DNA of 64,000 nucleotides, taken from Schistocephalus solidus. Lineage: Eukaryota; Platyhelminthes; Cestoda; Diphyllobothriidea; Diphyllobothriidae. Location: contig WEDG01005253.1 of NCBI GenBank assembly GCA_017591395.1, positions 1 through 64,000 of the forward strand, given 5' to 3'. The first letter of the stretch is position 1, and the number at the start of each line of letters is the position of its first letter. Of the stretch, positions 1 through 12,400 are shown piece after piece. The notes beneath the pieces were generated by a model that saw only the letters and a program-made list of their open reading frames with translations, was not told where the DNA came from and ran no database searches. The translations under genes were made by a program, and so were the position numbers.

Positions 1-430
1 CGATAGACACAACCGACGAGTAAAGAGTAGTTATCTTTAAGAACTACAGGATGAAACTATGCAGGATGAAAAATTATATCAACTGGTATACCAGCTACTA
101 CAAATTATTCTTCGCTGGAAATGAGGTAAACTAACAACTTTCAACTTTATTTCTAGAATAAGCCTTTAGATTCCGTCGTTTTGACGTAAATCTGCGAGAA
201 CTTTAATGAGGCTATGTAGGGTGAAAAAGTTTAAAAACTATATTTCTCCCTTTTGCAATTGCAATAACTGCAGGTATGTGCAGCTGATGATGAGGTAGAA
301 ATACAATTAATTGTCAATAATTAAGCTAATATTTTCTACAGGAAACGTAGAAATCAGTTAAAAATTCGAGAATTCACTTATCTTCAAATTTTGAACCAAC
401 CGCCTTCGACCTTGACCTCGACCTTGAGTT
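1..430. other. AT-rich non-coding DNA
   Basis: No credible exon, RNA gene or repeat boundary was seen here on either strand. Near 394-425 there is a short run of repeated 'gacctt/cgacctt' words that looks like simple low-complexity sequence. Confidence 0.5.
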
Positions 431-566
431 GACCGCAATGATCGATATGCTAAAACGACTATCGCAATGTAACATTTGCTTGTTTTGCTAGCGTCTATCT
501 GTAAATATGGTTTTCAAAGGCTCTGCCTATCTCCCTTATATATACTGAATTATACTGAATTATATG
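431..566 (+). mobile_element. 3' tail of a LINE B family copy (5'-truncated)
   Basis: This stretch matches the 3' untranslated end of the LINE at 58.3-62.85 kb. Both share 'caatgatcgatat', 'taaaacgactat', 'gtctatctgtaaat', 'aaaggctctg' and 'tatctcccttatatatactg' in the same order, and both end in a short repeated tail of 'tatactgaat' words. Only about 135 bp remain. This is what target-primed reverse transcription produces when it stops early, leaving a severely 5'-truncated copy. No coding sequence is retained. Confidence 0.8.
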
Positions 567-1980
567 GAATAATCTTCCACTGTAAATTAGGTTGTCGTCT
601 ACATCAGCTATTTTCAAAACCAAATTACGCAAACATTTAACTTTGGAAGATATAAAGTCTTTATTGTCTGTTTCCTTCCCAAACTCGCAACTTTTGGATT
701 TTGAAAAGGGTCCTCCTGGTATTTGAGGCAGCTCCCTTGATTTTATATTGGTCTCTAATTATATTTCCATCATCCTCTGAAGAGTCAATCTTTGCATTCT
801 ATTTTTTCTTACCCTCCTTTTAAACTAGCATTGCCAACTCTTGACGACCTTGATACTTTCCTCTTAATTTGCAACCCTGACGATAGTCTTCAGGTTCTTT
901 TGATGATCGAGGCGGGTTCTGATGGTTTCGCCTCTTTGGTGATGGACTATGCAGTCAGCAAGGTCGCATCTCGATGATGATCTCGTGACCTCTACTGTCC
1001 CCTCTTCGTTTTACCATGTTTTCTACGATGAGTTCGTCCTCTCTCACCTCCACTGGTGTTTATAAACAGTAGCTCTGACTGCTTCATTATCTCTCACCTG
1101 ACAAGGAGCGTTTCCGAACCCTCATACGTTGTCAGCAACATCAAAATACAATCCAATTGCATTAAGCTATTAATTTTTTAGTGAAGCAGTTATTTCTTCT
1201 ATTTTTTTAAATTGGCGGCTCGCCGAACTCTGCCTCCGATTTAACCCTAGGAGTTTTTTTACAGCTTATTTTCCAGTTCACCGTATATGCCAACGATTAT
1301 TGACTTTTGTTTTAAAAATGGCAAATAGTTTTGAATTGTATAGGTTTACCATACTACTCATTTCTGCTGTTCATATGGATGCTCACATAGTGCAGCAATA
1401 ATCCAGTTTGTATTTATTTAAACCACGGTACTAAGTTTGTAATCATGGGGCCCTCTGGGCCTTAAATATACAATTTACTTATGTATTTTACCAAGGCTTC
1501 GGTTCAACGGCCGAGAGCTTGCGACGAGCTGAGATTTTCGTTCTCATTTTTGCATGTATGAGGCTTTAATTTGTTCAAACTAAGGAACATCCTGAAAATG
1601 ATTTTTCTGCGAGAAATTTTTTCTCCAAAATTTTAACTTCGGACATTTATACGTGCTGTAGAACCTTCTTAGTAAAATACATCCACCTGACTAATAATAA
1701 GCGATGTCGGGTGAAAAAGTTGAAACTAAATGTTCCCACGTGTAGGAGAGGACGAGCACTGTAGTTATAAGCAGGTAATAAAGTGTTTTAAGTGTGAAGA
1801 TTTATCCAAACATCAGGTAGTAATTTGAACTCGGGAGCAGTTAATCCTGAAACATTAGAATTTTCACTTAGCTTTCAAAAACGAGATGTGAACATTGACG
1901 TTATTGTGTGATTTGAGCAAATTATGCACACGAATATTTTTTTCTTAACATTTATAAATTATAATGATAATTTTTTGCTG
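567..1980. other. AT-rich non-coding DNA
   Basis: Only short open frames occur (for example a 61-codon frame at 792-977). Their codon content and context give no reason to call them genes. No repeat shared with the rest of the window was recognised. Confidence 0.5.
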
Positions 1981-2118
1981 CATTTAGGAGCTTTTATTCA
2001 TTTTTCTTTCCGACCACCTGTTTGTTTTAATTATTTGTGTTCATACCGGATCTGTGGTTTTCATGGCTGTGTGAGTTATTTTTGTACTGCGAACTCTGGG
2101 AATCGTACAATTATTGCG

Positions 2119-2301
2119 ATGGTAGAACTAACAGATCCCAGTCAACCTGTCCAGAAGGCGATAAATAATGCGGTTTTTATCATTCCCACAATAATTTTTA
2201 TAGCGTTTGCTGTATTTGTTGTTCACAAAATTCACGCAATAATGAATGAACCACGCTCGTCCAAGCTAAGAAAACAGAAGCCAGGCAACAAGAAGAAGTA
2301 G
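2119..2301 (+). CDS. Putative small single-pass membrane protein (60 aa)
   Basis: The frame from the ATG at 2119 encodes 60 residues. It has a short polar N-terminus (MVELTDPSQP...), one hydrophobic segment at about residues 18-35 (AVFIIPTIIFIAFAVFVV), and a basic C-terminus ending in KPGNKKK. That is the layout of a small single-pass membrane protein, and the lysine-rich tail would suit an ER or other endomembrane location (inference). The frame is open back to 1924, but the upstream part is Phe/Cys-rich and looks like translated untranslated region. I prefer 2119 because its context is 'gcgATGG'. A possible splice acceptor (tgctgcatttag) ends at about 1989, and a polyadenylation signal follows at 2586. 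I do not recognise the family. A chance frame in AT-rich DNA is the main alternative. Confidence 0.42.
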   Translation: MVELTDPSQPVQKAINNAVFIIPTIIFIAFAVFVVHKIHAIMNEPRSSKLRKQKPGNKKK

Positions 2302-2585
2302 TTGGACCGTTATTTATATACATTATGTCTGTATTTCATTTAGCCTTGGGCTTTCGATACCTCAGGCCCTTGGTACTCGTCCCTATTTTGTTGCTCTAAA
2401 ATTCGTGTTTTTCTGAAATCCTGGACCGTTGGTTGTAGTACTTTCATTTCTGACCTTGGGAGCCCTGTATTTTGCTTTTCCCGCTGATTTGCTAAAATTG
2501 TTTACTTGCCATTTGTTTGATAAACCAGTGCGCAGTATCTATTCGCATATTTCATTTGCCTCTGCTTTGTGTGTTATCTAATTAG

Positions 2586-2591
2586 AATAAA
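2586..2591 (+). terminator. AATAAA polyadenylation signal
   Basis: An exact AATAAA hexamer lies about 285 bases after the stop codon of the small membrane-protein frame, a normal 3' UTR distance. It is only as reliable as that gene call, because the hexamer is common in AT-rich DNA. Confidence 0.35.
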
Positions 2592-3440
2592 ATCTTGCTC
2601 TTTCTTAGTTTTCTAGTTCTGAACGAAAGTGGTAACCATGGTTCTTCCTTATAACTGCGAAATTCTCGTTTTAGTTGCAATTAATATCCCGGTGTTCGAT
2701 CGTTTTCATTTATCCCTAATAGCAGGCGATATCAGTCGTATATCGCTCGGATATCGACATGTCGAGATACGTATATCGACTGTTCTTTGTGAAAATAGGA
2801 GAGAGGAAAAGTGATTCGCCATTTGCATAGTTCTTACTTAATCTACTTTGTACAGCTGTGCCGGTCTTAATGTTGTCGCGCATTGTTCCTCTCCATGCGT
2901 AACTGTCTGATGCAGCCGATCTGAAGAGCTCGGTTCACTCTCTCCTTCGTCAACGAAAACCAACTTCAGAAGTTCCCAGGGACCGCCTCCGAACTTGGCA
3001 AACCGTGACGAGTCTGGGTTTAAATTACCTTCCTCTTCTACACCGCTAGGTGAGCAACGGTTTCAAATGAAGGGTAGCTATACAGATTTCATGAGTGGGC
3101 AACGAAGAATGTTTCCAAATCGCTTTTCTTTGATGACTTAAGATACCCTCGCGATGTCTGAGCCACTGTAACATGACGAACACGGACCACCAATACGTAG
3201 GTTGACTTAAATTGGTGCCTCGCGGCTAGGTACTTTAGTCAGACATCTCGAAGACCTTGAACAAACAATCCTGATGGCTGTTGGGGACCAATTTCTGCAC
3301 CAACTTTGTACAGTAATCTCACAAGTCAGTTTGTTATCCAAGTATTACGATCAACGTAGCAGCGTCTGTGGGAATCGACCCGTTCCTGGATACTAGTATG
3401 TTAATGTTAATATACAATCGATAACGGGATTTCCGTGTTA
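2592..3440. other. Intergenic, no gene seen
   Basis: No supported coding frame or known repeat was recognised. The 61-codon frame at 2629-2814 has nothing to recommend it. Confidence 0.45.
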
Positions 3441-4384
3441 GATTTTGGAGTGCACGAACGTTTGTTGACCATGGTACTCAACGTTTGACGGCGGGTGGTC
3501 TTCCTTTGTCCAACGTGGATGTAGGCAAAATTTTCGACTTCCGAATCTCCGTCTTAGGTGCACACGGAATCAGGATCCCCGGGGTCAACTCCCAGTTTAA
3601 GTTATACAGCAGCACCCATGCAACTCTATTGGTCGGTCTGTTGTGGCGATCGTACTATCGCGACAAGCGGATCATACACTGCTTTTATGGAAACCCATGA
3701 AAAACCGACTCTCTTGCGTATACATTAAAGTTCACCAAGAATGTCTGTATCGTCTCCGTGTGGCACCGACATCAAATGCCGACTAGCGCACCAAAGACAC
3801 CTACTAGCGGCTGTTATTATTTGGAAAAAAATTCTGGCAACGATTACTACTTTCTCCAAGTCAGAATAATGGCAACGATGACGGCATAAATATTGGGCTG
3901 AAGCGGCGTTTTCCACGGGACTGCCCTCAAACGTTCGTGAGTCTAAGAAACCCTATCAATCTATTTGCCAGTTACCGGTAGATCCTCTAAACTGAGTGAC
4001 TACTCGCGATATGAATTACATATTTACTGTGGAAAACTCGGCTAAAGTTCTAGCACCTCAACTCCCTTGACCAACTCATCACCCCCGCTATTCTTTGTAT
4101 CATTTCCTCCATCTCAAGTGTCTGCAGTATAATGTGACCTACTTAACCAGGCAGAAGTTGTCTATACAAGACTGCATCATCAAAGCGCCCGTAGTGAACA
4201 GCATTCCCACTGAACTCTACAAGTCTTGCATCGCCATTCTGGTACCTTGGCCCGTGAGGTGATTGAGCAGGCGTGAGTAAAGAAGGTTGTTCATTATAAC
4301 TCCCTCGGCATCCTTGCGCCCGTCTTTGGGAAGAGAAATTAGTTAGTGTGGTGTAGGCCTCACTGATTTACTCAGTGCACTTGA
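3441..4384 (+). pseudogene. Decayed RTE-type LINE, endonuclease and first RT part
   Basis: Fragments in changing frames match the endonuclease-reverse transcriptase polyprotein of RTE-like LINEs common in flatworms. The frame at 3485-3700 contains 'RIPGVNSQFKLY', which corresponds to the early endonuclease region of that family. Around 4195-4330 another frame reads 'NSIPTELYKSCIAILVPW', the start of the RT fingers where intact relatives have a 'DGiPaEiyK' sequence. Many frameshifts and stops separate the pieces, so no protein is made. The element is interrupted at about 4385 by a second RTE tail in the opposite orientation and by SINE DNA. Its RT continues at about 5640. Confidence 0.65.
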
Positions 4385-4870
4385 TTCTAGGGCCAGACCT
4401 AGTCGAGTTTTGAGCTGGACCTGTGTGCGCTGACCAGATGTTTACACTGAAGTGCTCTGAATTTGGCCGCGTTACCGGCAACTGCCGGTCTTCTGTTTCC
4501 CTGGCGTCGGCATGACGTTTGTTGCCGTTTACAGTGAGTCCCTGTGGCCGATAATGTATAGACGGTACTTAGTACAGCTATGATCATGCGTGATCTGGCG
4601 GGTCACGATGATGTCGCAGATAGTACCCCTCCACGTGTAACGATCCGCGGCATAGGATATAGAGTTTGAATCATCCCCTTCAGTTATGGAGACCGAATGC
4701 CGAGGGTCCAGGAATCGAACTTTCTGTTGACCTCCTTGTCGATGTTCTCAGATGGGAAATGACGCGACGGCTCGGGGTCAGCAGGGCTAACCTCATATAA
4801 CGGGCGAATTTGCCACCATGATCAGGACTTAATATTACTCCGCCGGTGCACGATTTCGGATGCAAATAAT
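4385..4870 (-). mobile_element. RTE-type LINE 3' end, reverse orientation, nested
   Basis: Read on the minus strand from about 4870 down, this gives the C-terminal end of the same RTE family. It includes a degraded 'GPSAFGL' piece, then 'YAADRYTWRGTICDIIVTR', equivalent to the '...WrGTiRDIIeAG-stop' terminus seen at 42.5 kb and 28.2 kb. After that comes the 3' UTR word 'gatcatgcgtgatc'. It is a 5'-truncated copy inserted into the older plus-strand element, so the two lie in opposite orientation. Confidence 0.6.
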
Positions 4871-5299
4871 CTCTCCTTTATACTCGACAAGGCTGTATTC
4901 TGTAACCCATTCAGTTCATCTAAGCCATTTAAAATATGCATGCAAGGGACCTTTTGTGATAGCGTTTGCTTTCGACTGGATGACTACCGACAAGACGAAG
5001 GAAACTGGAACGGCTATTTATTGCTTATTAGTCGTCGTCAGCCGGTCCTACACAGCCATATCCAACTCCATGTTTTAAATCCCTAAGGCTTGAACCCGCT
5101 TTTTTGGTCTTTGTCCTGTCGTTCGCGATAGGTAATCAGCTATTGTAGCTGGGCGCTCACTGACCGCGTACCGCTGTGCCCTCGGCCTCGATCTACGGCT
5201 CAGCAAGCAGCCGCACAGCGGCTAGTAATAAAAGTGGAATGAGATTACCAGCAGAGACTAGGGAGATTCTACTGACCGGTTCTGACTTATTTTCCGTCA
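4871..5299. other. Unassigned DNA inside the RTE mosaic
   Basis: The 72-codon frame at 4860-5078 and its surroundings show no recognisable domain. The sequence is probably more insertion-derived DNA between the two halves of the plus-strand RTE element, but I could not assign it. Confidence 0.4.
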
Positions 5300-5366
5300 T
5301 CAGCCAGGTTTGCAATGCCTGCAGTCTGAACTCGCGTTCTGCTGGTTAAAAGTCCAGCGATCTACC
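5300..5366 (-). repeat. Diverged relative of the 9.4-12.4 kb minisatellite unit
   Basis: On the plus strand the words 'agtccagcgatctaccatg' and 'tctgaactcgcgttctg' line up with the minisatellite words 'agtccatcgatctaccatg' and 'tggaacccggtctctg', with the same spacing. On the minus strand this is a tRNA-like order with an A-box-like 'tagatcgctgg' upstream of a B-box-like 'gagttcagactgc'. It looks like a single dispersed copy of the sequence that was amplified into the tandem array. Confidence 0.5.
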
Positions 5367-5394
5367 ATGTTTACTTACCCAATCGCAATTAATA

Positions 5395-5625
5395 AGACAG
5401 CGAGCCCGTAGCTCAATTCTTAGAGCGTTAGAGCCAACAGGACGCGGGTTCGAACTCCAGGTTTTGCAAACATGGGGTTTGATATAGCTACCTGGTGACG
5501 GCTGATAAATCAGAAATGGCCACTAGAGTCTTCCCTGTCATTCTGTCTATATTAGTAGCAGCTCTGTGACTGCCTGTGAAGCTCTAAGTCGACTGCGAAG
5601 ACGCATTGGGACGCGTATTCTCGTA
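5395..5625 (+). mobile_element. tRNA-derived SINE
   Basis: The head at 5400-5460 resembles a tRNA. It has an A-box-like 'tagctcaattctt' followed by 'agagcg', then a B-box 'gggttcgaactcc', at the spacing of RNA polymerase III promoters. A non-tRNA body follows ('ctggtgacggctgataaat...', 'ctgtgactgcctgtgaagct') and ends near 'gggacgcgtattctcg'. This body recalls SINEs I remember from pseudophyllidean tapeworms. It sits inside the RTE mosaic. Confidence 0.55.
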
Positions 5626-5639
5626 ACACGATCGGGGAT

Positions 5640-6640
5640 TGCTCCTTTACCATAGGTATTGCATTTGGATCCGGTCGCTGGCTAACTGACATGTACTGCG
5701 CTGATGATATCTACCTGTTAGCCTTATACTTTTCCGACCTATTTTCTATGCTGTTGCAGAAGTTTTCAATAGCTAAATTGGTCAGTTTATCCATAAATAC
5801 TTGAAGGGCTTAACGGTTTTTGGGCTGAATTTTTGATAAGTTAAAGGTGCCGATCGGAATAAATGGCCGTGTACTGGAAGATGTGGACTGTTTAAAATAT
5901 TTCGGGTCCAGTCGGCTTTTAAGTGTACGGAGTCAATAAGACCTTGTCTCTTGAACTGTTTTTGCTCCTAGGGTTTGCATTGCACTACCGTATATCACTA
6001 CCCTACTGTTGCCACCAATCTTCGCGTGTACCGGGCGCCCATTCAGTTAGTCCTACACGATCGTAAATGCTGGACTGCGTCCGTGGATTATGAGCGAAAA
6101 TTAGAGCTCTTGGACCGACCCCCGTCACTACGACCATCAGGCCCAGTTCCGAAAAGAAAACGGAGGTAGTTGCCGGTAGATAGATAACTGTTTTTGTACA
6201 GAGTTACAGGATCGTATGTTGGAGAAGGTTAGCAGCCAGACGAGCGCACACGTCCGGTGCCGCAATAAGTGGCATTGGGGGACACGTCAGAGCGCCTTGA
6301 GTAAGTGCACGTCATAAAATTCCTTGGATAGTTGATAGATAGTTGCATTTTTGAATCAGATGCCCGTTGCCTGTGGACCCTACTTAAAGTGAAGCAGACT
6401 GACTTCCTTTCGAGTGATGCAGCCTGCACTCAGTAGGACATTATTGCGATGATATGTCAGACCATTCAAGAAGCCGAGTGGGGGTGGTTTCGGCGTGTAT
6501 TTCATATTTTGTGTCATGAACGCTCAGTTTGACGCCGTTGCCCCCCTAGGTCGCCGAAGAGGAGGCCAACGCAAAACCTGGCTCTGCACAGTTCGCTTGG
6601 ACTTTATTCCATCTAATTGGCCAGCCGCGTCTTCTGACAG
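5640..6640 (+). pseudogene. Decayed RTE-type LINE, RT palm to C-terminus
   Basis: This continues the plus-strand RTE element. A frame near 5655-5800 reads 'WLTDMYCADDIYLLAL', the palm motif with the catalytic Ala-Asp-Asp still visible, then residues like 'VAKSVGLSIN'. The frame at 5975-6169 has 'ATNLRVYRAPIQLVLHDRKCWT', matching the conserved thumb region of the family. Around 6445-6610 there is 'CQTIQEAEWGWFRRVFHIL' and 'RRPTQ', the degraded 'RRLRWFGHVLRR...RRGG' end. Stops and frameshifts lie throughout. The element is old and inactive. Confidence 0.65.
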
Positions 6641-9405
6641 AGAACTTTGGTCCTAGCTCGCGTTCTGCGTCCGCGTATTTTTGTCATGCTTACAGGCTCG
6701 TCAGAGCTATTGTGAAGTTTTAATTTGCGTTATACCGCGTTCTCCTCCACCTTAAACCTTCTCAACCCTAGATATAATAGAGGTGCAAAGGAACGCCTAG
6801 TGATCAAGGCCTGTTTAACCAGTACTGGTGGGGTCTCTCTCCACGAGGTCCAATCGCGTCTTCGTGTCCCACGTACTCGGTAGTTTCTTTTAGGCTCATA
6901 AGGACTCTGTGAATGTGGCGCGAGTTTTTACGCACTGTAGAATCCCTCCATGTAGCCGGGAGAGTGCTAGAGGCATGTATGCTTAAATGCACAGTACTAA
7001 ATGAAAAAATCGCTGATGAGGACGATGCTCCATATAGGCCACTGCACTGCACGAGTAGACGTAAAATGAGAAGAAATCAGAGCTGTGACGCCCAATTACA
7101 ACGGACTCGGGCATTAACTTGTTTCTCTCTCTCTCTCTCTCTGATGCCAATATATTTTTTATGGGTAGTGTATTCTGTGTCGAATTTGATTGGCTAAAAA
7201 GGTTCGTACTCATTAGACTGTAGTTAAGGCATTGTCGTCTACTGAAAATGAAGTACTGCCGCTTTCCTCGGGACGACTTTAAGGTAGTGGTGCATGCCCT
7301 TCCTTATGCAGCTTATTTTTTGTAACATGGTGGCAGAGAGGTTAAATCTGGTTTCAGTATTGTTTGGCCGATGTTCAGCTACGAGCACAAGCAGTATTGT
7401 TGAGGGTGGTGGTGCAAGTGTAGATGACATTCTATCATGATGACCCAGTCCTAAACTCGGTCGCTTTTAAGCCCTCTCAGAAAAACAGTAGTTTGTGTGT
7501 AGGGGGCAAGGGCAAACGCTTCCGACTATTCTCCCTCAAAATAGCATGTTAGCCGAGCTCTGTAACCCTTCTTTCTTTTAACATGCCTCTGCCAGCTTAC
7601 TTAAATGCAGTTTAACGCCCTTTGCTAGTAGGACTGTCGCTACGAGCTCTCCTGTACACGCCGCTGCGCACGTCTGCCTCGCCGCTGCTGGATTATCTTA
7701 TGCGGACCCTAGCTGGCTAGCATACCCTTTGTTCCACACCATTTACTGACTGACGTACAAGCTCGATACCAGCCGCGTATGCGCCGACCCAGTAAGCGTA
7801 GCAGGTTCAACCTCTGACCGACGTCGCAGCCTATAAATACCCACTTGGAAATAAATGCATATATACTTGAAAAAACTTGCATCAAAGCTCTGACCTGCCA
7901 AAGAGGCTCTCTTGCATGGCTTGCGCCCAGTGACACGAGAGCGGGTCAGTGAAATCCCGCTTTGGAAGTTAACTCAGGCAGTATGCAGGCCACATCAAAC
8001 CACCGTTTTCAACGCCAGTGTCCATCTAACTTTTCTTCATATAGTCCGAGTTATATACAGCCATTGAGGAGGTAATCCGGCAAATACATGGACTATAATG
8101 GTCATTTCTGGCCTATCTACCGTGGACTAGTAATCTGCAAGATTTAAATAAGACTCCAGTGAACCGCAGTACAACGCGCTATCACCACATACAGGACTGC
8201 GCTGTCTCAACTGCGATCGGAAGCCTTCCTAGCGCTTGGAAATTGAACTCCCAGATCTGGCCTGATTTTGAGTCTATATATCCCAGCTCGACGTTGTTGC
8301 CGTAGTGCAGTAGTGTCTTAAATGCAAAGTTTTGGAGAGCATAGACCGATGCGACCCCGTAAACCACTTAAACGCCTGTTTTTGCTTATGCAAACCGAAA
8401 TATCTCGAGTTCGCAAAGGTGAGAGTACCAGAATAGTAACCTCAAAAAGAGAAGTCGTTCATCAGAGGAGAGTTTTCGTGTTGGTGACATTTCGGAGAAC
8501 TTGACCGACTTCCGTTGTCGAAACATTCGATGCCTAAATGGGTCAGAATTTTAAATGAATCCTGAAGCTAGTCTGGAGAGCCATTCCCTACATAAAAGAG
8601 GACTCAGAGGAGGTCTCTCTCGACTATCACAAACTACCAAAGTAGTCTTGAACCATCGACCCCAAGAACGAGTCGTCGCCGTGTCATGCAACCTAAAGGA
8701 AAATTCCTATCTGTCAAAACTTAAACAGTTTTTTGGTAAATATGTTGTGCCGATGGGAACGGTAGCTACGTCAGGGAAAGCGGATGAAAATTGAATATAC
8801 ACCTACGCGGGCACAAACAGGCAAGTCGGAAGCTAGAACCAAACTCTCAACTGGTAACGCCATTTGGGAAACGGCCATATTTTCGACTTGTGTGCAGTGA
8901 CCATCTAACGCCAAGGAACCTCATGAACAGAACGAATCGTACTTGAAGCGTGGTATTCAGAGGCCAAGTCCATCAACATGCATCAACGTCTTGCGAATTG
9001 TCAAGCCCGTTCAACTACGTACATGAGCACAATTACAAGACGACCACATCAAATAGGGCAGACACAGCACTGCGACAAACTAACCCGAAAATGCAACAGA
9101 GTTGTAGCTCCCCTTCATTGAGGTGATAGCGCATAAACTAAGCAGCCATTAAACCGCCCGAAATACTTTCCAGAGGGTTGAGACAGCGAAGGAGAAAAAA
9201 TTGATCAGTTCGAGGCCGACTAGTTGAACACTTAGTCGGTGCGGAGTCGACCACATTCTTCCAGACAGCTCTGTTGCCATGCACAAATCTTTCTCACACC
9301 TGCATATATACAAAACGTAGAGTGCAAACGACAAAGGCGATCAGTGTTGGTAATTTGTGATGTACTAGCTTTCGTCCGGCAGACAGACCTAACCCCAGGT
9401 CTGCA
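6641..9405. other. Intergenic, no gene seen
   Basis: Several frames of 60-94 codons occur here on both strands (for example 6913-7197, 8555-8794), but none shows a domain, splice context or relation to the window's element families. The only clear structure is the (CT)n run at 7122-7142. Confidence 0.45.
7122..7142. repeat. (CT)n microsatellite
   Basis: A perfect run of about ten CT dinucleotides, directly visible. Confidence 0.95.
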
Positions 9406-12400
9406 CGGCCTAGGATTGGAACCCGGTCTCTGTGGTCATTGAGCGTTAAGTAGTCCATCGATCTACCATGCCTGGGATTGGAACCCGGTCTCTGTGGTCA
9501 TTGAGCGTTAAGTAGTCCATCGATCTACCATGCCTAGGATTGGAACCCGGTCTCTGTGGTCATTGAGCGTTAAGTAGTCCATCGATCTACCATGCCTGGG
9601 ATTGGAACCCGGTCTCTGTGGTCATTGAGCGTTAAGTAGTCCATCGAACTACCATGCCTGGGATTGGAACCCGGTCTCTGTGGTCATTGAGCGTTAAGTA
9701 GTCCATCGATCTACCATGCCTGGGATTGGAACCCGGTCTCTGCGGTCATTGAGCGTTAAGTAGTCCATCGATCTACAATCGATCTACCATGCCTGGGATT
9801 GGAACCCGGTCTCTGTGGTCATTGAGCGTTAAGCAGTCCATCGATCTACCATGCCTAGGATTGGAACCCGCTCTCTGTGGTCGTTGAGCGTTAAGTAGTC
9901 CGTCGATCTACCATGCCTGGGATTGGAACCCGGTCTCTGCGGTCATTGAGCGTTAAGTAGTCCATCGATCTACCATGCCTGGGATTGGAACCCGGTCTCT
10001 GTTGTCATTGAGCGTTAAGTAGTCCATCGATCTACCTTGCCTAGGATTGGAACCCGGTCTCTGTGGTCATTGAGCGTTAAGTAGTCCATCGATCTACCAT
10101 CGATCTACCATGCCTGGGATTGGAACCCGGTCTCTGCGGTCATTGAGCGTTAGTAGTCCATCGATCTACCATCGATCTACCATGCCTGGGATTGGAACCC
10201 GGTCTCTGTGGTCATTGAGCGTTAAGTAGTCCATCGATCTACCATGCCTGGGATTGGAACCCGGTCTCTGTGGTCATTGAGCGTTAAGTAGTCCATCGAT
10301 CTACCATGCCTGGGATTGGAACCCGGTCTCTGTGGTCATTGAGCGTTAAGTAGTCCATCGATCTACAATCGATCTACCATGCCTGGGATTGGAACCCGGT
10401 CTCTGTGGTCATTGAGCGTTAAGTAGTCCATCGATCTACCATGCCTGGGATTGGAACCCGATCTCTGCGGTCATTGAGCGTTAAGTAGTCCATCGATCTA
10501 CAATCGATCTACCATGTCTGGGATTGGAACCCGGTCTCTGTGGTCATTGAGCGTTAAGTAGTCCATCGATCTACCATCGATCTACCTTGCCTGGGATTGG
10601 AACCCGGTCTCTGTGGTCATTGGGCGTTAAGTAGTCCATCGATCTACAATCGATCTACCATTCCTGGGATTGGAACCCGGTCTCTGTGGTCATTGAGCGT
10701 TAAGTAGTCCATCGAGCTACCATCGATCTACCTTGCCTGGGATTGGAACCCGGTCTCTGTGGTCATTGAGTGTTAAGTAGTCCATCGATCTACAATCGAT
10801 TTACCATGCCTGGGATTGGAAACCGGTCTCTGTGGTCATTGAGCGTTAAGTAGTCCATCGATCTACCTTGCCTGGGATTGGAACCCGGTCTCTGTGGTCA
10901 TTGAGCTTTAAGTAGTCCATCGATCTACAATCGATCTACCATGCCTAGGGATTGGAACCCGGTCTCTGTGGTCATTGAGCGTTAAGTAGTCCATCGATCT
11001 ACCATCGAGCTACCATGCCTGGGATTGGAACCCGGTCTCTGTGGTCATTGAGCGTTAAGTAGTCCATCGATCTACCATCGATCTACCTTGCCTGGGATTG
11101 GAACCCGGTCTCTGTGGTCATTGAGCGTTAAGTAGTCCATCGATCTACAATCGATCTACCATGCCTAGGATTGGAACCCGGTCTCTGTGGTCATTGAGCG
11201 TTAAGTAGTCCATCGATCTACCATCGATCTACCATGCCTGGGATTGGAACCCGGTCTCTGTGGTCATTAAGCGTTAAGTAGTCCATCGATCTACCATCGA
11301 TCTACCATGCCTAGGATTGGAACCCGGTCTCTGTGGTCATTGAGCGTTAAGTAGTCCATCGATCTACCATGCCTAGGATTGGAACCCGGTCTCTGTGGTC
11401 ATTGAGCGTTAAGTAGTCCATCGATCTACCATGCCTAGGATTGGAACCCGGTCTCTGTGGTCATTGAGCGTTAAGTAGTCCATCGATCTACCATGCCTGG
11501 GATTGGAACCCGATCTCTGCGGTCATTGAGCGTTAAGTAGTCCATCGATCTACCATCGATCTACCATGCCTGGGATTGGAACCCGGTCTCTGTGGTCATT
11601 AAGCGTTAAGTAGTCCATCGATCTACCATCGATCTACCATCGATCTACCATGCCTAGGATTGGAACCCGGTCTCTGTGGTCATTGAGCGTTAAGTAGTCC
11701 ATCGATCTACCATGCCTAGGATTGGAACCCGGTCTCTGTGGTCATTGAGCGTTATAGTCCATCGATCTACCATCGATCTACCATGCCTGGGATTGGAACC
11801 CGGTCTCTGTGGTCATTAAGCGTTAAGTAGTCCATCGATCTACCATCGATCTACCATGCCTAGGATTGGAACCCGGTCTCTGTGGTCATTGAGCGTTAAG
11901 TAGTCCATCGATCTACCATGCCTAGGATTGGAACCCGGTCTCTGTGGTCATTGAGCGTTAAGTAGTCCATCGATCTACCATGCCTGGGATTGGAACCCGA
12001 TCTCTGCGGTCATTGAGCGTTAAGTAGTCCATCGATCTACCATCGATCTACCATGCCTGGGATTGGAACCCGGTCTCTGTGGTCATTAAGCGTTAAGTAG
12101 TCCATCGATCTACCATGCCTAGGATTGGAACCCGGTCTTTGTGGTCATTGAGCATTAAGTAGTCCATCGATCTACCATGCCTAGGATTGGAACCCGGTCT
12201 CTGTGGTCATTGAGCGTTAAGTAGTCCATCGATCTACCATCGATCTACCATGCCTGGGATTGGAACCCGGTCTCTGTGGTCATTAAGCGTTAAGTAGTCC
12301 ATCGATCTACCATCGATCTACCATGCCTAGGATTGGAACCCGGTCTCTGTGGTCATTGAGCGTTAAGTAGTCCATCGATCTACCATGCCTAGGATTGGAA

